A stretch of DNA of 15,268 nt from Abditibacteriota bacterium (GTDB lineage Bacteria > Armatimonadota > UBA5829): contig JAGDDM010000089.1 of assembly GCA_017958015.1 (NCBI GenBank), positions 1 to 15,268 of the forward strand, written 5' to 3'. Positions 6,866 to 13,540 of the stretch are shown here, in pieces. The position numbers and the translations under genes are program-made. Under the pieces are notes generated by a model. The model saw nothing but the letters and a program-made list of their open reading frames with translations, was not told the DNA's origin and ran no database searches. Position 1 is the stretch's first letter. Every line of letters starts with the position of its first letter.

Positions 6866-8407
6866 TTGATATACGCAATAGCGGCAGTAATAGGCGTGAT
6901 CGTGGGATTCGCTTTCGGTTACGTTCTCTCCATGGCCAGGTCCAAGGGACTTTCGATTAAAGTGGAGGAACTTGAGCGGAGAGCGGAAGAAGCGAAGGCG
7001 GACTTCGACAAGAAAATCGAAGCCGGCAGAAAAGAGGCTCTTCTCGAGGCGAGGGAAGAGACAATCAAGATTCGCGCCGAGATAGAAAAAGAACAAAACG
7101 ACAAAAAGAACGAACTCCGCAGACAGGAGCAGCGTTTGGAGCAGAGAGAAAACACTCTCGACAAGCGCCAGTCCTCTCTCGATTCCAAAGAGCGGGAAAT
7201 TTCCGGCAAGGAATCGGATTTGGAGAAGCGGAGCGTCGAGCTTGACGGTCTCTTCAAAAAGGCTCAGGCGGAAGCGGAGCGCGTCTCCGGCATGACCGCC
7301 GACCAGGCCAGAGAATACATCATCAACCGGGTAAACGGTGAGATGGAGCAGGAAACCGCCAAGATTATCCGCCGGGCCATTACCGAGGCCAACGAGGAAG
7401 CGGACACCAAGGCCCGGGAAATCGTCACCACCGCCATTCAGCGGTGCGCCGTGGACCAGGCCCAGGAAACCACTGTTTCCGTTGTGGCGCTGCCCAACGA
7501 CGACATGAAGGGCAGAATCATCGGCAGAGAAGGCAGAAACATCAGAGCTTTCGAGACCATTACGGGCGTGGACCTGATTATCGACGACACCCCCGAAGCG
7601 GTTGTTGTTTCCTCCTTCGACCCGGTCCGCAGAGAAGTGGCGAGACTTGCGCTTACCAACCTCATTCTGGACGGCAGAATCCACCCCGGAAGAATCGAGG
7701 ACACCATCGCCAAGGCTCAGGCGGAAGTGGACGCCAAGATGAAAGAGGCGGCGGAGCACGCGGTTATGGAAACCGGCATCACCGGTATTTCCCCGGAACT
7801 TATGAAGCTCATCGGACGCCTCCGTTACAGAACCAGCTACGGCCAGAACGTGCTGCAGCACTCCGTTGAGGTTGCTCATCTGGCAGGCGTTATCGCCGCC
7901 GAGATAGGCGCCAACGTCACCGTGGCCAAGCGGGCCGGTCTCCTTCACGATATCGGCAAGGCCATCGACTGCGAGGCGGAAGGCAGCCACGCCATTTTGG
8001 GTATGGACCTCCTGAAGAAGTACCGGGAGCATCCGGAAGTATGCCACGCGGTGGGAGCCCACCACAACGACATCGAGCCGGAGACCGCCGAAGCGGTTCT
8101 CGTTCTCGCCACCGACGCCATTTCCGCGGCGCGGCCCGGAGCGCGGCGGGAGACTTTGGAGAGCTACGTCAAGCGCCTCAAGAAACTCGAGACCATCGCC
8201 GATTCCTTCGACGGCGTCGAGAAGACCTTCGCCGTTCAGGCGGGCAGAGAAATCAGAGTTATGGTTAAGCCCTCCGAAGTGAACGACGACGCCGCGGTGA
8301 AGCTGGCCCACGACACGGCCAAGCGCATCGAGGAAGAGATGGAATATCCCGGCCAGATCAAGGTAACGGTCATCCGGGAAACGAGAGCGGTGGAGTACGC
8401 CAAGTAA
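6866..8407 (+). CDS. rny: Ribonuclease Y
   Basis: A 513-residue RNase Y, the membrane-anchored endoribonuclease that starts mRNA decay in many bacteria lacking RNase E. An N-terminal membrane helix (about 2-23) is followed by a long, charged coiled coil (about 30-180), a KH RNA-binding domain with GRIIGREGRNIR (216-227), and an HD domain with His332, the HD pair 361-362 in LLHDIGK, His375 and AHHND (398-402). The start is TTG at 6866: GGAGGTGA stands 7 nt before it and translation begins with the membrane helix, matching the family. A hairpin can mask this ribosome-binding site. The gene follows recX by 57 nt and precedes ymdB by 6 nt, a common pairing. Domain order and length are standard. 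Confidence 0.96.
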   Translation: MIYAIAAVIGVIVGFAFGYVLSMARSKGLSIKVEELERRAEEAKADFDKKIEAGRKEALLEAREETIKIRAEIEKEQNDKKNELRRQEQRLEQRENTLDKRQSSLDSKEREISGKESDLEKRSVELDGLFKKAQAEAERVSGMTADQAREYIINRVNGEMEQETAKIIRRAITEANEEADTKAREIVTTAIQRCAVDQAQETTVSVVALPNDDMKGRIIGREGRNIRAFETITGVDLIIDDTPEAVVVSSFDPVRREVARLALTNLILDGRIHPGRIEDTIAKAQAEVDAKMKEAAEHAVMETGITGISPELMKLIGRLRYRTSYGQNVLQHSVEVAHLAGVIAAEIGANVTVAKRAGLLHDIGKAIDCEAEGSHAILGMDLLKKYREHPEVCHAVGAHHNDIEPETAEAVLVLATDAISAARPGARRETLESYVKRLKKLETIADSFDGVEKTFAVQAGREIRVMVKPSEVNDDAAVKLAHDTAKRIEEEMEYPGQIKVTVIRETRAVEYAK

Positions 8408-8413
8408 TCCGCC

Positions 8414-9184
8414 ATGAAAATGATATTTCTCGGCGATATTTCCGGCCGAGCCGGCAGGGCGGCAATCAAGACCAAACTGCCGGGGCTTATCGAATCGGAA
8501 AACGCCGATTTCGTCATCGCCAACGGCGAAAACTGCGCCGGCGGACTGGGAATCACGATGCCCACCGCCTTGGAGCTTTTCGACTACGGCATAAGCGTCA
8601 TAACCCTCGGGAACCACACCTTCAAAAAGCACGACATCGCGTCCTTTTTGGAGCGGGAGCCGAACCTTCTTCGGCCCGCCAACTATCCGGCGGCGGACCC
8701 GGGAAAGGGATGGGTTGTGATTGATATCAAGGGCGTTAAAGTGGGGGTTCTTTGCCTTCAGGGGCAGGTGTTTATGCCCCCCATAAACTCCCCCTTCGAG
8801 GCGGCCGAGGAAGCCGTGGAGGAGATGAGGAGAGAGGCGAAAGCGATTTTCGTCGATATGCACGCCGAGGCAACGTCGGAGAAGGCGGCCATGGGCCGGT
8901 TTCTGGACGGCAAAGTTACCGGAGTTTTCGGAACCCACACCCACGTGCAGACGGCGGACGAGAAAATACTGCCCGGCGGCACGGCTTTCATAACCGACGC
9001 GGGCATGACCGGAGTCCGGGAATCAATCCTGGGAATGGACATCGCCGCGGCGATGAACAGATTCTTCTCCTTCGTCCCGGAAAAGTTCGCCGTCGCGGAA
9101 GGCGCGGCGTTCCTTGAGGGCGTCGCCGCGGAGTTTGACCCGGAAACGGGAAGAGCGACTTCCGTTAAAAGAATAGTTTATTAG
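8414..9184 (+). CDS. ymdB: YmdB-family metallophosphoesterase (TIGR00282)
   Basis: A 256-residue calcineurin-like phosphoesterase. B. subtilis YmdB hydrolyses 2',3'-cyclic nucleotides and influences biofilm and motility decisions. The dinuclear metal site residues are visible: Asp8 in FLGDISG, ANGEN (36-40), GNH (66-68), His150 in DMHAEATSEK, and GTHTH (173-177). It is encoded 6 nt after rny, as in many genomes, and with thpR makes two enzymes in this run that act on 2',3'-cyclic phosphates. No Shine-Dalgarno is seen before the ATG at 8414, so reinitiation after rny is likely; the ATG at 8420 is a less likely start. The last codon and stop lie inside a heptad of the downstream repeat. Confidence 0.93.
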   Translation: MKMIFLGDISGRAGRAAIKTKLPGLIESENADFVIANGENCAGGLGITMPTALELFDYGISVITLGNHTFKKHDIASFLEREPNLLRPANYPAADPGKGWVVIDIKGVKVGVLCLQGQVFMPPINSPFEAAEEAVEEMRREAKAIFVDMHAEATSEKAAMGRFLDGKVTGVFGTHTHVQTADEKILPGGTAFITDAGMTGVRESILGMDIAAAMNRFFSFVPEKFAVAEGAAFLEGVAAEFDPETGRATSVKRIVY

Positions 9185-9213
9185 GGCTCAGGGACCTGGG
9201 GTCCGGGGTCAGG
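9179..9213 (+). repeat. Heptad repeat, G-rich on the plus strand, five units
   Basis: Read on the minus strand the units are CCTGACC, CCGGACC, CCAGGTC, CCTGAGC and CCTAATA, strictly every 7 nt. The last unit contains the ymdB stop. On the plus strand five runs of three or more G (9184-9214) are separated by 3-4 nt, a formal G-quadruplex pattern in the ymdB 3' end. Confidence 0.7.
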
Positions 9214-9249
9214 GAATGTGTCGGCGAAGCCGACGGATTCTACCGATCC
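9182..9249 (+). repeat. Inverted repeat, copy 1 (partner 12493-12560)
   Basis: These 68 nt align without gaps to the reverse complement of 12493-12560 with 12 mismatches (56/68). The element consists of the heptad array, the perfect hairpin GTCGGC-gaa-GCCGAC (9220-9234), and a conserved GGATTCTACC tail. Differences fall mainly in the heptads, and one in the hairpin loop, while the stem is preserved. Confidence 0.75.
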
Positions 9250-9373
9250 GCTTTGCGGTGTCGGGTATATAATCCGTTCGCGTAGCGAACACCGACCCTA
9301 TTCCCTATTCCCTTTTCCCTGTTCCCTCAAGTCATCAATCGGTTAGCCGACTTCGTCGCTTCGACGGCTAACC
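9220..9373 (+). repeat. Cluster of four short-loop hairpins upstream of the PKD gene
   Basis: GTCGGC-gaa-GCCGAC (9220-9234), CCGC-ttt-GCGG (9248-9258) and GTTCGC-gta-GCGAAC (9276-9290) are perfect stems with 3-nt loops. GGTTAGCCG (9341-9349) pairs with CGGCTAACC (9365-9373), and its loop itself contains CGAC-ttc-GTCG. The 233-nt gap between ymdB and the PKD gene holds nothing else but heptad repeats and a Shine-Dalgarno. The hairpins may act as terminators or mRNA-end stabilisers, but no T-run follows them. Confidence 0.65.
9297..9331 (+). repeat. Heptad repeat, CCTATTC type, five units
   Basis: Runs of CCC begin at 9296, 9303, 9310, 9317 and 9324, exactly 7 nt apart, with spacers TATT, TATT, TTTT and TGTT. 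The complementary strand therefore has five G3 runs with 4-nt loops, a perfect formal G-quadruplex pattern. Confidence 0.75.
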
Positions 9374-9401
9374 CCTAAAACCTAACACCTAACCCCTAAT
9401 T
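9374..9401 (+). repeat. Heptad repeat, CCTAAMM type, four units
   Basis: Units CCTAAAA, CCTAACA, CCTAACC and CCTAATT follow at exact 7-nt spacing. The array ends 3 nt before CGGAGG, the ribosome-binding site of the next gene. Confidence 0.7.
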
Positions 9402-9417
9402 TACCGGAGGTAAAATC

Positions 9418-10278
9418 ATGCGTAAACTTTTCGCTATACTGGCTATCGCCGCCATGTTCGCGGTGAATTCCGCCTGCGCCGACATCATTCTCTACGGCGG
9501 TGAAGATCCCGCCAAGGTGGGTATCAAGATGGGCGCCTGGGGCAGCGGTTACGCCGTGAAGGACACCAAGCACGCTCTTCTGGGCAGCAACGCCATCAAA
9601 GTTCATTCCCAGAGCCTCTACGCCGGCGGCAGAATGGACTTCACCAAGCCCGTTACCGTTCCCGCGGCCAAGGAAAAGGATTCCCGCTATCTCACATTCT
9701 CCCTGTTTTTTGCCAACACGAAGCAGGTGAACCCGGCGGCGGGTACGGTTTACGCCTATGAGGTGGAGCCCTACACAATCTCCGTGGCAAGCAGGATTCG
9801 CTTCCTGTTCATCTCCGCCGACGGCAAGTGCGTGGACTACACCGCGGACCCGCAGCCCGTGGACCCGGACGACAACTGGATGAAAGTTTCCGTGCCCCTC
9901 GCGAAGTTCGCCGGAATGGGCGATTTCAGGCTGGCTCGGCTCATTATGTTCTGCGACGAGCCCAACGGTGATTTCTTCATCGGCGCCATTACCCTCACCG
10001 ACGACAAGGAACCCATCATTGTGGAGCCTCTTGACTCCCAGGTTATAGCCGTTATGGACGAGCTGTTCTTCGTGGCCAGAGCCCAGGCGGGTTGTTCCAA
10101 CCTTGATTACAGCTGGGACTTCGACTCCTCCGACGGCATCACCAGAGACGCTTCCGGCACGGTGGCCCGGAAGTTCTTCACCAAGGGCGGCAACTACACC
10201 GTCACCCTCACCGTCACCGACAAGAACAAGATTAAAGACCCGGTGAAAGTCACCACGGTCATCGAGGTCAACGAATAG
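9418..10278 (+). CDS. Secreted PKD-domain protein with an N-terminal beta-sandwich
   Basis: A 286-residue exported protein of unknown function. A signal peptide (1-21, MRKLFAILAIAAMFAVNSACA) probably ends after ACA; Cys20 does not have a proper lipobox before it. Residues about 22-195 look like a jelly-roll carbohydrate-binding fold: a 'W-x-K-V-S-V-P-L-x-K-F' strand near 154-164, then LARLIMF and FFIGAITL, a pattern common to CIA30/CBM-type modules. Residues about 200-286 form a PKD domain with WDFD (233-236) and GGNYTVTLTVTD (257-268). It should act in the periplasm or on the surface, perhaps binding polysaccharide, which is inference. The Shine-Dalgarno CGGAGG is strong. argB starts 8 nt after its stop, an unexpected partner. 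I recognise no named family for the whole protein. Confidence 0.8.
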   Translation: MRKLFAILAIAAMFAVNSACADIILYGGEDPAKVGIKMGAWGSGYAVKDTKHALLGSNAIKVHSQSLYAGGRMDFTKPVTVPAAKEKDSRYLTFSLFFANTKQVNPAAGTVYAYEVEPYTISVASRIRFLFISADGKCVDYTADPQPVDPDDNWMKVSVPLAKFAGMGDFRLARLIMFCDEPNGDFFIGAITLTDDKEPIIVEPLDSQVIAVMDELFFVARAQAGCSNLDYSWDFDSSDGITRDASGTVARKFFTKGGNYTVTLTVTDKNKIKDPVKVTTVIEVNE

Positions 10279-10286
10279 AAGGTTCC

Positions 10287-11141
10287 ATGGATTACACCGC
10301 GACGCAGGCGGATGTGCTGATTAAAGCCCTTCCGTATATTCAGAAGTACTACGGCAAAACCGTCGTCATCAAGTACGGCGGCAACGCCATGATCGACGAC
10401 GATCTGAAACAGAGCGTCATCAGAGACGTTGTGCTGATGCACTACGTGGGAATGAAGGTTATCCTTATCCACGGAGGCGGCCCGGATATCACCGCCGCCA
10501 TGAAGAAAATGGGTAAGGAACCGGAGTTCGTCAACGGCAGACGGGTCACCGACGCGGAAACCATGGAAATCGTGGAAATGGTTCTGGCGGGCAAGACCAA
10601 CAAGGGCATCGTTTCCATCATAAACAACATGGGCGGCAAAGCCGTGGGACTGTCCGGCAAGGACGCTTCCCTCATTGTGGCGGAGAAGGACACCAAGTTC
10701 GACCTGGGCTTTGTGGGCAACGTGGCGAAGATTAATCCTCAGATTCTCATCGACCTCATCGAGAACGATTACATTCCGGTTGTTTCTTCCGTGGCCATCG
10801 GCGCCGACGGGGAGAGCTACAACGTGAACGCGGACCTCATCGCCGGCTCAATCGCCGCCAAGGTTAAGGCGGAAAAGCTCATCATGATGACCGACGTGGA
10901 GGGTATTTACAGAGATTTCGAGGACAAATCCTCCTTTGTTTCCGAGCTTCGGGTGGAGGACGCCAAGAAGATGATTACCGCCGGAGCCGTCTCCAAGGGT
11001 ATGATTCCCAAGGTGGAGGCCTGCCTCACGGCCCTGGCCGGAGGCGTAACCCGCACCCACATCATCAACGGCACCAAGCCCCACTCACTGCTTATGGAGC
11101 TTTTCACCGATACCGGCATCGGAACAATGATCGTTCCGTAG
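10287..11141 (+). CDS. argB: Acetylglutamate kinase
   Basis: A 284-residue amino-acid kinase that phosphorylates N-acetylglutamate, the second step of arginine synthesis. KYGGNAM (29-35), HGGGPD (62-67), NGRRVTD (83-89), GLSGKDASL and the C-terminal INGTKPHSLLMELFTDTGIGT are visible. An N-terminal helix (ALPYIQKYYGKT) precedes the first strand, and the C-terminal signature is of the hexameric arginine-inhibited type (as in Pseudomonas and Thermotoga). So feedback inhibition by arginine is likely, and the pathway probably recycles acetyl groups through ArgJ, which is not in this window. The ATG follows the PKD gene by 8 nt with a GAAGG Shine-Dalgarno overlapping that gene's end, so the two are very likely cotranscribed. 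Confidence 0.95.
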   Translation: MDYTATQADVLIKALPYIQKYYGKTVVIKYGGNAMIDDDLKQSVIRDVVLMHYVGMKVILIHGGGPDITAAMKKMGKEPEFVNGRRVTDAETMEIVEMVLAGKTNKGIVSIINNMGGKAVGLSGKDASLIVAEKDTKFDLGFVGNVAKINPQILIDLIENDYIPVVSSVAIGADGESYNVNADLIAGSIAAKVKAEKLIMMTDVEGIYRDFEDKSSFVSELRVEDAKKMITAGAVSKGMIPKVEACLTALAGGVTRTHIINGTKPHSLLMELFTDTGIGTMIVP

Positions 11142-11149
11142 GAGATATT

Positions 11150-12340
11150 ATGAAAGATTGCGAAATGACCGCCGCCGAAATTATGGCGGAGGACAAAAAA
11201 TATATAATGCGCACCTACGGCAGACTGCCCGTGGTTCTCACCGAGGGCAAGGGCTGCCGGGTTAAGGACATCGACGGCAAGGAATATCTGGACCTGGTTG
11301 CCGGCATCGCCGTGAACGGTCTGGGCCACTGCCCGGAAGTCGTGGTGAAGGCTATCAAAGAGCAGGCGGAGACGCTGATGCACACCAGCAACCTCTACTA
11401 CACTCTGCCCCAGATTAAGCTGGCAAAGCTTCTTGTTGAGATTTCCGGCATGACGAAGGCCTTCTTCTGCAACTCCGGCGCCGAGGCCAACGAGGCGGCC
11501 ATGAAGCTGGCCCGCAAGGCCACCAAGGTTGCCGGGCACCCGGAAAAGACGGTTATCATCACCGCCGAGAAGTCCTTCCACGGCAGAACTCTGGCGGCCA
11601 TTACCGCCACCGGTCAGCCGAAATATCAAAAGATGTTTACCCCGCTGCCTCCGGACTATAAGTACGTTCCTTTCAACGACGTCGAGGCCCTGAAGGCGGC
11701 GGTGGATGAGAAAACCTGCGCCGTTATGCTTGAGCCCGTGCAGGGCGAGAGCGGCGTTCATCCCGGCACCGCGGAATATTTCAAAACCGCCCGGGAGCTC
11801 TGCGACAAGTTCGGCTGCGCCCTGATTTTCGACGAGGTGCAGACGGGTCTGGGCAGAACCGGCAAGCTCTTCGGCTTCGAGAACTTCGGAGTGAAGCCGG
11901 ACATTATGTCTCTGGCCAAAACCCTGGCCGGCGGATTCCCCATGGGCGCCATGTTGGCGGCGGGGAAGTACGCGGAAGTTTTCGAGCCCGGCGACCACGC
12001 CTCCACCTTCGGCGGCAACCCTCTGGCGGCTGCGGCGGCCTTTGCCACCGTGTCCGAAATAGCGAAACCCGGCTTCATGGACGAAGTGACGAAAAAGGGC
12101 GACTACTTCAGAGCGGAGCTGGCGAAAACAGAGGGCGTTAAGGAGGCCAGAGGTCTCGGTTTCATGATAGGAATCGAACTCGAAAAGCCCGATGCCCGGG
12201 CCTACGCCGAGGAATTTTTGAATAAAGGCTTCATCGTGAACCCCATCGGCGACTCCATCATCAGACTCGTTCCGCCCCTTATTTTGAGCAAAGCGGAAAT
12301 TGATGAGTTTGTGGGAGCGGCGAAGAATATTATAAAATAA
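11150..12340 (+). CDS. argD: Acetylornithine aminotransferase
   Basis: A 396-residue class-III PLP-dependent aminotransferase that converts N-acetylglutamate semialdehyde to N-acetylornithine with glutamate as amino donor. Motifs are the cofactor phosphate loop NSGAEANE (108-115), SFHGRT (142-147), LEPVQGE (194-200), the Asp228 pair IFDEVQTGLGRTG, and the Schiff-base lysine in SLAKTLAGGFPMGA (Lys257). Length and residues fit ArgD over ornithine or GABA aminotransferases, and the position 8 nt after argB supports this. In many bacteria ArgD also serves lysine synthesis. The Shine-Dalgarno TAGGAG includes the argB stop codon. Position 11150 gives an N-terminus about 20 residues ahead of the conserved core, normal for the family. 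Confidence 0.95.
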   Translation: MKDCEMTAAEIMAEDKKYIMRTYGRLPVVLTEGKGCRVKDIDGKEYLDLVAGIAVNGLGHCPEVVVKAIKEQAETLMHTSNLYYTLPQIKLAKLLVEISGMTKAFFCNSGAEANEAAMKLARKATKVAGHPEKTVIITAEKSFHGRTLAAITATGQPKYQKMFTPLPPDYKYVPFNDVEALKAAVDEKTCAVMLEPVQGESGVHPGTAEYFKTARELCDKFGCALIFDEVQTGLGRTGKLFGFENFGVKPDIMSLAKTLAGGFPMGAMLAAGKYAEVFEPGDHASTFGGNPLAAAAAFATVSEIAKPGFMDEVTKKGDYFRAELAKTEGVKEARGLGFMIGIELEKPDARAYAEEFLNKGFIVNPIGDSIIRLVPPLILSKAEIDEFVGAAKNIIK

Positions 12341-12349
12341 GGGAACAGT

Positions 12350-12467
12350 CGCTCCTGCCGGAGCGCATGAATTGCGCCTTACGGCGCGTGAATCGTTGCT
12401 ACGCGACATGAATTGCCTTGCGTCATGAATTGCGCTAAAGCGCATTGCGGTGTTGCCTACGGCAACA
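12350..12467 (+). repeat. Tandem hairpin array with ATGAATTG linkers upstream of argF
   Basis: Five short-loop hairpins occur in 118 nt: CGCTCC-tgcc-GGAGCG (12350-12365), GCGCC-ttac-GGCGC (12374-12387), GTTGC-tac-GCGAC (12395-12407, one G-T pair), GCGC-taaa-GCGC (12432-12443) and TGTTGCC-tac-GGCAACA (12451-12467). Between them CATGAATTGC occurs exactly at 12366, 12407 and 12424, and a variant CGTGAATCG at 12387. The 243-nt argD-argF gap otherwise holds a palindrome, inverted-repeat copy 2 and the argF ribosome-binding site. Confidence 0.7.
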
Positions 12468-12480
12468 GATTATAAAATCA

Positions 12481-12492
12481 ACATTGCAATGT
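12481..12492 (+). repeat. Perfect 12-nt palindrome ACATTGCAATGT
   Basis: The 12-nt sequence is its own reverse complement and directly abuts inverted-repeat copy 2, about 92 nt before argF. It could be an operator for a dimeric regulator or another small hairpin; nothing here decides between them. Confidence 0.45.
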
Positions 12493-12560
12493 GGGTTGGT
12501 AGAATCCGTCGGCTTTGCCGACTCCTTCCCTGACCCCTGGCCCCTGACACCTGATCCCTA
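12493..12560 (-). repeat. Inverted repeat, copy 2 (partner 9182-9249)
   Basis: The reverse complement matches 9182-9249 without gaps at 56 of 68 positions. It has the same parts in opposite order: GGTAGAATCC, hairpin GTCGGC-ttt-GCCGAC (12508-12522), then the heptad array. Confidence 0.75.
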
Positions 12561-12563
12561 AAA
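12529..12563 (+). repeat. Heptad repeat, CCTGACC type, five units
   Basis: Units CCTGACC, CCTGGCC, CCTGACA, CCTGATC and CCTAAAA follow at exact 7-nt spacing. The array ends 5 nt before CCGGAGG, the argF ribosome-binding site. Confidence 0.75.
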
Positions 12564-12583
12564 AAATCCGGAGGATTTTAACC

Positions 12584-13516
12584 ATGAAAGGTACCGATCT
12601 TCTTACAATATCCCAGCTCACCAAGTCGGAGATAGAGACTTTGGTGGACTATGCCATAAAACTTAAAACATTCGTCATTCCCGCGGAGAAGCAGCGGAAG
12701 ATTTTGGACGGCAAGACTCTGGCCATGATCTTCGAGAAGCCTTCCCTGCGTACAAGAGTCTCCTTCGAGACCGGTATTTTCAGACTGGGCGGCCACGGCA
12801 TTTATCTGGGCCCCAACGACATCAGTCTGGGCAAGCGGGAGAGCGCGGGGGATATCGCCTGCACTCTGGACAGAATGGTTGACCTTATCATGGCCCGGGT
12901 TTTCGCCCACGATTCCGTGGTGACCCTGGCCGAGTACGCCAAGGTGCCGGTTATCAACGGTCTTTCCGACCTTGAGCATCCCACTCAGGCCATCGCCGAC
13001 TTCATCACCATTCGGGAGCACAAGGGCGAGTACGCCGGCAAGAAGTTGGTGTTCGTGGGCGACGGCAACAACGTGGCTCACTCCCTGATGCTCTTCGCCG
13101 CCAAGGTGGGTATGAACTTCACCATCGCCTGCCCCGAGGGCTACGACCCCATGACGAGCGTTGTGGACGACGCGGAGAAGTGCGCGGAAAAGACCGGAGC
13201 GGATATCGTCATCGAGCGGGATCCCTACGACGCCGTTGAGGGCGCCGACGTGGTTTACACCGACGTTTGGGCCAGCATGGGTCAGGAAAGCGAGTCCGAG
13301 AAGCGGGCGAAGATTTTCGCTCCTTATCGGGTTGACTCCAAACTCATGGCCGCGGCGAAGCCCGACGCCATATTTATGCACTGTCTGCCGGCCCACAGAG
13401 GCTCGGAAGTCACCGACGAGGTGGTGGATTCCCACCAGAGCGTCGTTTTTGACGAGGCGGAGAACAGACTCCACGCCCAGATGTCCATTATGGCCCAGCT
13501 GGCGGGCAAGATTTAG
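12584..13516 (+). CDS. argF: Ornithine carbamoyltransferase
   Basis: A 310-residue carbamoyltransferase that makes citrulline from ornithine and carbamoyl phosphate. The carbamoyl-phosphate motif SLRTR (54-58) is followed by ARVF and EHPTQAIAD. The ornithine-specific loop DVWASMGQE and the FMHCLPAHRG motif distinguish it from aspartate carbamoyltransferase and from SOTC/AOTC relatives. Its length is standard. The ATG at 12584 has CCGGAGG upstream at about 9 nt spacing, placed right after a heptad repeat array. The 243-nt gap before it is rich in hairpins, so transcription from argD may be interrupted and argF may have its own promoter, but I could not find a convincing -35/-10 pair. argG follows after 57 nt. 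Confidence 0.96.
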   Translation: MKGTDLLTISQLTKSEIETLVDYAIKLKTFVIPAEKQRKILDGKTLAMIFEKPSLRTRVSFETGIFRLGGHGIYLGPNDISLGKRESAGDIACTLDRMVDLIMARVFAHDSVVTLAEYAKVPVINGLSDLEHPTQAIADFITIREHKGEYAGKKLVFVGDGNNVAHSLMLFAAKVGMNFTIACPEGYDPMTSVVDDAEKCAEKTGADIVIERDPYDAVEGADVVYTDVWASMGQESESEKRAKIFAPYRVDSKLMAAAKPDAIFMHCLPAHRGSEVTDEVVDSHQSVVFDEAENRLHAQMSIMAQLAGKI

Positions 13517-13540
13517 TTATAAAGGATGCGGGATTTAATC

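Noticed and set aside
6833..8944. A 703-codon open frame on the minus strand
   Set aside because: It lies antisense to rny and ymdB, both clear family members, and its translation has low-complexity His/Gly/Arg composition typical of a complementary-frame shadow of GC-rich genes.
9268..9273. TATAAT as a promoter for the PKD gene
   Set aside because: No acceptable -35 box lies 16-19 nt upstream, and it sits between two hairpins; the box alone is not enough.
9296..9401. Telomere or chromosome-end sequence because of CCCTAA-like repeats
   Set aside because: The arrays are short, internal, variable and lie in front of genes; nothing suggests a replicon end.
10907..12445. A 512-codon open frame on the minus strand
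   Set aside because: Antisense to argD and the end of argB, no recognisable domain, and it starts within the hairpin-repeat region.
12350..12467. CRISPR array
   Set aside because: The repeated linker is only about 10 nt, the units are hairpins of varying sequence at 17-21 nt spacing, and no cas gene is near.
12445..12478. Promoter for argF around TTGCGG/TTGCCT and TATAAA/TAAAAT
   Set aside because: All pairings have poor spacing (12, 14 or 20 nt) or a poor -10 (GATTAT at 17 nt), and the boxes lie within hairpin arms.
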